Source of the DNA: Treponema sp. UBA7590
GTDB taxonomy: Bacteria; Spirochaetota; Spirochaetia; Treponematales; Treponemataceae
DNA length: 5,060 bases
Assembly (NCBI GenBank): GCA_002478955.1
Contig: DLKK01000113.1
Span: forward strand, 32,845-37,904
Direction of reading: 5' to 3'
Part shown: positions 1-5,060 of the stretch, piece after piece
How positions within the stretch are numbered: position 1 is the stretch's first letter
How the letters are laid out: every line of letters begins with the position of its first letter
Translations under genes and position numbers: made by a program
The notes under the pieces: generated by a model
What the model was told of the DNA's origin: nothing
What the model saw: only the letters and a program-made list of their open reading frames with translations
Database searches by the model: none

Positions 1-2
1 AT

Positions 3-1073
3 AATGCCTATATGCCGGGAGATTTTGAGATTCGTCTTGCACATTTTGTTGGCGATGTGAATCTTGATGTGAATATCGCTTTTGAGGACCATTACCTTGA
101 TGTGAATGGCGATGTTTTCCTTAGAAAACTTACCGGAAGCGTGAAAACCAAGGAACTTGCGCTTTCCCCACCGAAACGGAACTGGTTTGCGCGTTCTCAG
201 ATAAAACTTCATTTTGGTCAGCACGTTACGTTCATTTTTGATCCGCTTTTGCGTGCGGTTCTTGTGCCTAACACGATTTTTGGTTTTAAGTATGATATGT
301 CAAATGGAGATATGGAGCTTGACGGCGAACTTGCGTTCCGTTCTGGCGATATTTCGTACCTTAGCCGGAACTTTTATCTGAAAAATGGTTCAATGCGCTT
401 TAACAGCAACGATCCTACATTCAACCCTCTTATAAGCGTCCAGGCGGAAACCCGCGAGCGTGATGACTACGGAAACGATGTGCGGATTATTCTTACCGCG
501 AACAACCAGTATCTTCTGAATTTCAACGCTCAGTTCTCGTCAATTCCTGCAAAATCCGAGGCTGAAATCCGTTCATTGCTTGGACAGATTGCGGTCGGTG
601 ATTCAGAGCGAGTAAGCTCACTTATTTTTGCCACAGGCGACTATGCGATTCAGTCAACAATCGGGCGTTCAATAGAGAACAAGTTGCGTGATTTCCTTAA
701 TTTTGATATATTGAGCGTTAGAACAAATGTTCTGCAGAACGCGCTTAACTATGGTCTGCTAGACAGAACAGAGGATTCAGAAAATTCTAGTTTCGGATTT
801 GGTAACTTTTTTGATAACTCAACTGTTTATATAGGTAAGTACTTTGGAAGTTCTTTATATGTGGATGCCCTTATGCATTGGTCTTATGACAAGACTAAGG
901 TAGATGATAAATTCACGGCAGGCGGTCTTGTGTTCCGTCCGGAATTCGGTCTGGAAATTGAAGCGCCTTTCGGAAATCTCAGATGGAATATGGCTCCTGA
1001 TATAAACGGAATTAGAAATGATCGATTTGTATCTTCGACTTCTGTAACGCTTTCATGGAAATTTTCATTTTAG
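3..1073 (+). CDS. tamB: TamB/DUF490-family translocation and assembly protein, C-terminal part (5' end outside window)
   Basis: The frame is open from the left edge (first full codon at position 3) to a TAG stop at 1071-1073, giving 356 residues of a longer protein. The ATG at 12 is just the first internal methionine; no ribosome site precedes it. TamB proteins are anchored in the inner membrane and span the periplasm as a long beta-taco; they are tied to outer-membrane protein assembly and phospholipid transport. The TamB C-terminal domain is recognisable: a GDISYLSRNFYLKNGSMRF stretch from about 345 (family pattern G-x-I-x-Y, then F-x-L-x-x-G-x-x-x-F), then a DPTFNP segment, repeated short beta strands, and the SSIPAKSEAEIRSLLGQ segment at about 537-587, matching the S-x-P-x-x-x-x-x-E-I-x-x-L-L pattern. 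The protein ends in VTLSWKFSF, an aromatic-ended amphipathic strand. It lies directly upstream of bamA, as in T. pallidum. Recognised by pattern only; the N-terminal half is not visible. Confidence 0.87.
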   Translation, partial: NAYMPGDFEIRLAHFVGDVNLDVNIAFEDHYLDVNGDVFLRKLTGSVKTKELALSPPKRNWFARSQIKLHFGQHVTFIFDPLLRAVLVPNTIFGFKYDMSNGDMELDGELAFRSGDISYLSRNFYLKNGSMRFNSNDPTFNPLISVQAETRERDDYGNDVRIILTANNQYLLNFNAQFSSIPAKSEAEIRSLLGQIAVGDSERVSSLIFATGDYAIQSTIGRSIENKLRDFLNFDILSVRTNVLQNALNYGLLDRTEDSENSSFGFGNFFDNSTVYIGKYFGSSLYVDALMHWSYDKTKVDDKFTAGGLVFRPEFGLEIEAPFGNLRWNMAPDINGIRNDRFVSSTSVTLSWKFSF

Positions 1074-1079
1074 ATAAAA

Positions 1080-1085
1080 AGGTGG
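1080..1085 (+). promoter_or_regulatory. Ribosome binding site of bamA
   Basis: AGGTGG sits after the tamB stop. Its AGGTG part can pair with the CACCU portion of the usual 16S rRNA 3' end, so it is a shifted-register Shine-Dalgarno. It lies about 11-12 bases before the ATG at 1097, which favours that start. The ATG at 1106 would be about 20 bases away, and the ATG at 1055 lies upstream of the site. Confidence 0.6.
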
Positions 1086-1096
1086 TGGGTACACTC

Positions 1097-3517
1097 ATGT
1101 CCTTGATGTTGAAAAAAATTAAGATTTTGCTTTCAGTTTTTTTATTTTTCTCTGTTGCAGCTGTTTTTGCGCAAAGTTCTGATGATTCTGACTGGTTCTG
1201 GGGTAAAACTGTATCAGAGATTTCTTTTGAAGGTCTTAGAAGTGTAAAAAAATCTGAAGTTTCTGGTGTGACAAATAGTTTTGTCGGCAAAGTTTTTGAT
1301 GAAAAATTCTATAATGATATTCTTGACCGTCTTTATGCGCTTGGATATTTTGAGGACATTGAGCCTTACGCAAAGCATGATTCAAAAAATCCTGAAAAAG
1401 TAAATCTTGTCTTTACGGTAAAGGAACACGCGGTTGTCGCTTCAATCCAGTTCAAGGGAAACAAAAAAATCCGCAACAACGAGCTTCGCGATACGGTCAC
1501 AATGAAGCCTGGCGATGTTTATATTGAGTCAAATGCGCTTGTTGATGAGCGGGCATTGCGCGATCTTTACATAAAAAAAGGTTATATAGACGCGAAAGTT
1601 TCTGTTTCAACAAATGATTCGGAAGAAGGAATCGATGTGACTTTTATTGTTAATGAAGGAAATTCAACAATTGTAAGCCAGATAAATTTTTCAGGAAACA
1701 CAGTTTTCTCTGCGCGCACGCTGAAAAGCAAAATCTCATTGAAAGAAAAAGGATTCCTTAAGGATGGGGCGTTCCAGCGTTCTTCTGTGGAAGCCGACAA
1801 GCAGTCTCTTGTGGTTCATTACATGACAAAAGGTTACATTGATGCGCGTGTTATTGATGTTCTGGAAAATACTTCGTACAACGAAAAAAAGGAGCGTGAG
1901 GAAATTGCGCTTACTTTTGTGATTTCTGAGGGAGCGCAGTACACTTACAGCGGACTTACAATTACTGGAAACGAAATTTTCAAGACAGAAAAACTTCTTT
2001 CATATATAAAACTGAAAAACGGAGAGGTTTTCAATCAGACTAAATTTCAGGAAGGGCTTTCTGGAATAACAAATCTGTACTATGAGAACGGTTATATGTC
2101 GAATGAATTTTATCCGACTGTGAACAAGGATTCAGAAAAACGTACAGTAAGCTATGTGCTTTCCATAAAAGAACGTTCCCGCGCGCATGTTGAAAATATC
2201 ATCATCAAAGGAAACACAAAAACCAAGGAAAACGTAATTCTAAGGGAACTTCCTATTGAGCCTGGTGATGTCTTTAGCCGTGACAAAATTATGTCCGGTC
2301 TTAGAAACCTTTACAATACGCAGTATTTTTCAAGCATTGTGCCGGAGCCAGTTTCTGGTTCAGAGGAAAATCTTGTTGATCTTGTGATTACAGTGGAAGA
2401 GCAGAGCACTACATCTCTTCAGTTTGGTATGACTTTCTCCGGAATTGAAGATTCTGATGATTTGCCGATTTCTCTTTACGCAAAAGTTGAAAATTCGAAT
2501 TTCCGCGGAACAGGAAAATCAATTTCTTCCGGTGTTACAATCGCATCCAACGAGCAGTCTGTTGATTTTGGATTCAGGGAAAACTGGCTTTTTAATCAGC
2601 CGATTTCGTTCTCGGAATCGCTTTCTCTTTATCATTTAAATTCCTATGCGCTTGCTTTGCCTTGGTTGCCTAATGGTGTTTATGATGATGATTATTATTA
2701 TATGAACTACGAGTCTTACGGGGCTTCTCTTGCAACAAGTTTTGGCCGCCGTTGGCTTCCTAGTTTTGCGATTTTTACGCTTTCAGGCGGTATGACGAAC
2801 TCAATCACTGATAATCTTTATGATGAGTCATTGTATGTTCCGATTGATTCCGGTGTAAACAAATTTGCGAACCGTTTTGGTATCAAGAATTCGCTTTTTA
2901 TGAATGCCTCGCTTGATAACCGTGATATAAACTACGACCCTACAAAAGGCTGGTTTGTAAGCGAGCGCCTTGCCTGGTACGGACTTATCCCTGAAGTTGA
3001 AAAGGAATTTTATCTTCGTTCTGATACAAAACTTGAATCATATTTAAAGCTTTTTGACGTTCCGTTGTTCAATGGATTCTGGAATTTCAAGATGGTTCTT
3101 GCCGCATATACAGGAATTTCCCTTGTTTATCCAGTTCCGGGAACTTTGTTCGGTGATTCTAGCAAGGTTTACATTGATGGTATGTTCAATGGCCGCGGAT
3201 GGACTGATGTATACAATGAAACTCGCGGAAAGGCAATGCTTTCTAACCGGGTTGAGCTTCGTCTGCCGCTTTTCCAGGGAATTCTTGGTGTTGACGGATT
3301 CTTTGATGCAGTTGCTGTAAAGGAAGAACCTGAGGATTTGCTGAATAATCTTAAGCTGGATGATTTCTATTTCAGCTTTGGTCCTGGATTGCGTTTCCTT
3401 GTTCCTCAGTTTCCGTTGCATTTGCTTTTTGCGAATAAATTCCGTGTTATCGACGGCGATGTAAAATGGGACAGCAAGTGGCAGTTCGTTCTTTCATTCA
3501 ATATGACAAATAAATAA
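1097..3517 (+). CDS. bamA: BamA, outer-membrane protein assembly factor (Omp85 family)
   Basis: BamA is the central, essential subunit of the BAM complex, which folds and inserts beta-barrel proteins into the outer membrane. The 806-residue product fits the family's usual 750-850. Residues 1-25 are a signal peptide (KKIK, hydrophobic core, cleavage after AVFA). Five POTRA domains follow at about 37-110, 112-189, 190-279, 280-360 and 362-435, with the recurrent I-x-F/I-x-G-N starts and GY/G-Y-I-D/YF segments. The barrel runs from about 438 to the end. It carries the N-F-x-G-T-G turn (about 468-473), a D-x-R-D...DPTKG strand motif (about 607-618), and GRGW at 699-702 where most members have VRGF in lid loop 6. 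The last strand WQFVLSF is followed by NMTNK, so the expected C-terminal aromatic is not terminal. I chose the ATG at 1097 because of the ribosome site and because the signal peptide then starts normally; an in-frame ATG at 1055 would overlap tamB. The gene lies 23 bases after tamB and 14 before skp. It corresponds to T. pallidum TP0326 by order and domain layout. Confidence 0.95.
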   Translation: MSLMLKKIKILLSVFLFFSVAAVFAQSSDDSDWFWGKTVSEISFEGLRSVKKSEVSGVTNSFVGKVFDEKFYNDILDRLYALGYFEDIEPYAKHDSKNPEKVNLVFTVKEHAVVASIQFKGNKKIRNNELRDTVTMKPGDVYIESNALVDERALRDLYIKKGYIDAKVSVSTNDSEEGIDVTFIVNEGNSTIVSQINFSGNTVFSARTLKSKISLKEKGFLKDGAFQRSSVEADKQSLVVHYMTKGYIDARVIDVLENTSYNEKKEREEIALTFVISEGAQYTYSGLTITGNEIFKTEKLLSYIKLKNGEVFNQTKFQEGLSGITNLYYENGYMSNEFYPTVNKDSEKRTVSYVLSIKERSRAHVENIIIKGNTKTKENVILRELPIEPGDVFSRDKIMSGLRNLYNTQYFSSIVPEPVSGSEENLVDLVITVEEQSTTSLQFGMTFSGIEDSDDLPISLYAKVENSNFRGTGKSISSGVTIASNEQSVDFGFRENWLFNQPISFSESLSLYHLNSYALALPWLPNGVYDDDYYYMNYESYGASLATSFGRRWLPSFAIFTLSGGMTNSITDNLYDESLYVPIDSGVNKFANRFGIKNSLFMNASLDNRDINYDPTKGWFVSERLAWYGLIPEVEKEFYLRSDTKLESYLKLFDVPLFNGFWNFKMVLAAYTGISLVYPVPGTLFGDSSKVYIDGMFNGRGWTDVYNETRGKAMLSNRVELRLPLFQGILGVDGFFDAVAVKEEPEDLLNNLKLDDFYFSFGPGLRFLVPQFPLHLLFANKFRVIDGDVKWDSKWQFVLSFNMTNK
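2681..2704 (+). repeat. Short triplet repeat in bamA: three GAT codons then three TAT codons
   Basis: Codons TAT, GAT x3, TAT x3, ATG encode Y-DDD-YYY-M within BamA. By alignment from memory with E. coli BamA, this region falls in extracellular loop 3, between the strands around FSESLSLYHLN and YGASLATSFG. Triplet repeats of this kind can change copy number without breaking the frame; whether this one does is unknown. Confidence 0.5.
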
Positions 3518-3519
3518 AA

Positions 3520-3526
3520 AAGGTGG
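3520..3526 (+). promoter_or_regulatory. Ribosome binding site of skp
   Basis: AAGGTGG lies 3 bases after the bamA stop and 5 bases before the ATG at 3532. It is nearly identical to the site before bamA. It decides the start: the in-frame GTG at 3523 lies inside this site and would add only three residues (MDY), so it is rejected. Confidence 0.7.
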
Positions 3527-3531
3527 ATTAT

Positions 3532-4053
3532 ATGAAATTTAGTGTAAAATCAGTTCTTTTTGCTTTGATTTTTGTTGTAGGCTCGGCTCTTTCTGCTCAA
3601 CAGATAACAAAATTCGGTGTTGTTGATACGGCAAAGGTTTACAACGCTTATTTCAGAACTTCAACTTCTGTCCGAAATTACGAGAAAAAAAAGGCTGATT
3701 TTCAGCAGGAGATAAATAAATATACAGAAGAACTACAGAAACTCCAGGCAAAAAAAATGGATTATGAAAAAGCCGGAAATGATGCGATGGTTCAGAAAAC
3801 CCAGGCTGAAATCACAAAAAAAACTGATTTTGTTGTTGAATATACAAATGCAAAAAACGTTGAGCTTGAATCTATGCAGAAAACGCTTCAAGGTTCGGAT
3901 ACTTTTTACAATAATTTGTACGATACTCTTTCGAAAATTGCAGAATCTGGCGGTTACAGCATGATTTTAAGCCTTCAGCAGTCAAATGCGATTTTATGGT
4001 ATTCAAATTCTGTTGATATTACAGAACAAGTAATTGCAGAATTGGGAAGATAA
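3532..4053 (+). CDS. skp: Skp/OmpH-family periplasmic chaperone
   Basis: Skp-family proteins are periplasmic chaperones, trimeric in the E. coli case. They hold unfolded outer-membrane proteins in a cavity formed by long coiled-coil arms and deliver them to BamA. The 173-residue product is close to family size (E. coli Skp is about 160). Residues 1-22 are a signal peptide (MKFSVK, hydrophobic core, cleavage after LSA), with no lipobox cysteine. The start of the mature protein, KFGVVDTAKVYNAY (about 27-40), is the typical OmpH first beta strand and helix. It is followed by a charged Lys/Glu/Gln-rich coiled coil at about 45-125. The C-terminus, with SMILSLQQSNAILWYSNSVDITEQVI, re-forms the small beta body (hydrophobic strand, then D-I-T before the last helix). 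It lies directly after its partner bamA, 14 bases apart, and 4 bases before mutS. Three runs of eight A occur in the coding sequence. Matches T. pallidum TP0327 by position. The family is firm; substrate range is inferred from homologues. Confidence 0.92.
   Translation: MKFSVKSVLFALIFVVGSALSAQQITKFGVVDTAKVYNAYFRTSTSVRNYEKKKADFQQEINKYTEELQKLQAKKMDYEKAGNDAMVQKTQAEITKKTDFVVEYTNAKNVELESMQKTLQGSDTFYNNLYDTLSKIAESGGYSMILSLQQSNAILWYSNSVDITEQVIAELGR
4044..4049 (+). promoter_or_regulatory. Probable weak ribosome binding site of mutS inside the end of skp
   Basis: GGGAAG lies in the last codons of skp, about 8 bases before the GTG at 4058. It is an imperfect Shine-Dalgarno. With only 4 bases between the skp stop and the mutS start, translation of mutS may depend largely on ribosomes finishing skp (inference). 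Confidence 0.35.
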
Positions 4054-4057
4054 TTTT

Positions 4058-5060
4058 GTGGAAACAGATATAGCACTCACTCCGGTTTTAGAGCAATACG
4101 TAAAAATAAAAAGTGAGCATAAAAACGAGATTCTTTTTTTTAGGGTTGGCGATTTTTATGAAATGTTCTTTGATGACGCGGCTGAAGTTTCCAGACTTTT
4201 GAATTTAACTTTGACCCACAAAGGTGCGGCTCCGATGTGCGGAATTCCGTATCATGCCGCAAAAATTTATATTGCTCGTCTTCTTAGGGCAGGAAAAAAA
4301 GTTGTAATCTGCGAACAAATTGGAGATCCTAAAGCAAAAGGTCTTACAGAACGCAAGGTTGTTGAGATAATCACACCTGGAACTGCGCTTGAGTCTGAAT
4401 ATCTTGAAGGAAATTCCAATAATTTTCTTGCTGCTTTGTCTGTGACGCACGGTGGCGTTGGGTTTGCTTTTATTGATGTTACAACAGCATCTTTTTCCGC
4501 GACCAGCTGGCATTCAAATGAAATGGCTGAGCAGTTTCCCAAAGAACTTGGGCGTTGTTCTCCTCGGGAAATACTTTTGCCTCAATCTCTTAAGCAGAAC
4601 CAGATTATTCAAGATTCTCTTTCGCAATATCCCTCTATGTCTATTTCTTATTATCCTGACTGGGATTTTAATTCTGAACTTTCATACAAAAGATTGACGG
4701 AACAGTTCAAGACGGCAAGTCTTTTGTCATTCGGGCTGGAAAAAACGTCTGCGGAAGTGGCGCCTGCCGGTTTTCTTCTTGATTATCTTGCGAAAACCAC
4801 GAATACAGTTGTCCCTCACGTAAAATCAATCAAAGTTTATAAAGACACAAATTATCTTATTATTGATGATTCTAGCCGCCGGAATCTTGAAGTTGTTGCA
4901 AATTTGCGCGACGGTTCTGTTCAATACAGCCTTCTTGAATGTCTGAATTATTCACAGACTGCGATGGGAAGCCGAATGATTCGCCAGTGGCTTTTGTATC
5001 CTCTTACGGATGTGCAGAAAATTAAGGCGCGGCAGTCCCATGTTCAGCTTTTTTATGAAC
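4058..5060 (+). CDS. mutS: DNA mismatch repair protein MutS, N-terminal part (3' end outside window)
   Basis: MutS binds mismatches and small loops in DNA and starts methyl-directed or nick-directed repair in the cytoplasm. The visible 334 codons cover domain I, the connector and the start of the core; MutS is normally about 850-900 residues, so the clamp and ATPase lie beyond the window. Domain I has ILFFRVGDFYEMFFDDA at residues 25-41, including the mismatch-contacting F33-Y34-E35 (Phe36 and Glu38 in E. coli), then MCGIPYHA (60-67) and the VVEIITPGT stretch (101-109). The core begins near IIDDSSRRNLEV (268-279), with the SLLECLNYSQTAMGSRMIRQWL segment at 291-312. The GTG at 4058 is chosen because the next in-frame ATG (residue 36) would remove the F-Y-E motif. 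The first residues, from TPVLEQY, fit the family N-terminus. No stop interrupts the frame. A run of eight T at 4134-4141 encodes the end of L26 and F27-F28. Same position as mutS (TP0328) in T. pallidum. Confidence 0.96.
   Translation, partial: METDIALTPVLEQYVKIKSEHKNEILFFRVGDFYEMFFDDAAEVSRLLNLTLTHKGAAPMCGIPYHAAKIYIARLLRAGKKVVICEQIGDPKAKGLTERKVVEIITPGTALESEYLEGNSNNFLAALSVTHGGVGFAFIDVTTASFSATSWHSNEMAEQFPKELGRCSPREILLPQSLKQNQIIQDSLSQYPSMSISYYPDWDFNSELSYKRLTEQFKTASLLSFGLEKTSAEVAPAGFLLDYLAKTTNTVVPHVKSIKVYKDTNYLIIDDSSRRNLEVVANLRDGSVQYSLLECLNYSQTAMGSRMIRQWLLYPLTDVQKIKARQSHVQLFYE

Noticed and set aside
1055..1096. Earlier in-frame ATG for bamA at 1055, overlapping tamB
   Set aside because: It would put 14 extra residues ahead of the signal peptide and lies upstream of the ribosome site at 1080-1085; the ATG at 1097 fits better.
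1012..1290. Minus-strand open frame across the tamB-bamA junction
   Set aside because: It is antisense to two confident coding ends and the bamA signal peptide, with no supporting motif.
1884..1894. A7 followed by GGAG inside bamA as a programmed frameshift or internal start
   Set aside because: The BamA frame continues intact through POTRA 3 and 4, and the alternative frames give no family-like protein.
3044..3421. 125-codon open frame on the minus strand within bamA
   Set aside because: It is antisense to the BamA barrel, shows no recognisable domain or ribosome site, and its composition fits a shadow of the real gene.
3523..3531. GTG start for skp at 3523
   Set aside because: The codon lies inside the ribosome binding site and adds only three residues before a normal signal peptide at 3532.
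4134..4141. T8 run as an intrinsic terminator
   Set aside because: No GC-rich hairpin precedes it and it lies inside conserved mutS codons.
4205..4542. Two overlapping minus-strand open frames and one plus-strand frame (to 4697) within mutS
   Set aside because: All overlap well-conserved MutS coding sequence in other frames and have no family resemblance.

Overview
The window is a same-strand run of four genes for building the outer membrane, ending in a DNA mismatch-repair gene: tamB-like (3' end only) > bamA (complete) > skp/ompH (complete) > mutS (5' end only). Gaps between genes are 23, 14 and 4 bases, with no sign of a terminator or an independent promoter, so it reads as one operon. 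Almost every base is coding. I saw no RNA gene, mobile element, CRISPR array or origin.

The organism is a diderm bacterium, most likely a spirochaete of the genus Treponema or a near relative. The order TamB-like / BamA / OmpH-Skp / MutS matches what I remember of Treponema pallidum TP0325-TP0328. The DNA here looks clearly more AT-rich than T. pallidum, with many A and T runs and a preference for A/T-ending codons, which suggests a host-associated or gut/rumen/oral treponeme. The species assignment is inference, because no search was run.

Layout: positions 3-1073 hold the C-terminal 356 codons of a TamB/DUF490 protein, open at the left edge. Positions 1097-3517 hold an 806-residue BamA with a signal peptide, five POTRA domains and a 16-strand-type barrel. 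Positions 3532-4053 hold a 173-residue Skp/OmpH periplasmic chaperone. Positions 4058-5060 hold the first 334 codons of MutS, starting at GTG and cut by the right edge.

How they work together: Skp carries unfolded outer-membrane proteins across the periplasm, BamA folds them into the outer membrane, and the TamB-like protein spans the periplasm (lipid transport and/or help with outer-membrane protein assembly). MutS has no known role in this pathway and is probably a positional passenger sharing the transcript.

No unknown system is evident. The points worth a second look are small: a BamA C-terminus with five residues beyond the expected terminal aromatic, a GRGW variant of the VRGF loop motif, a triplet-repeat-coded DDDYYY stretch in a predicted surface loop, and homopolymer tracts in mutS and skp.
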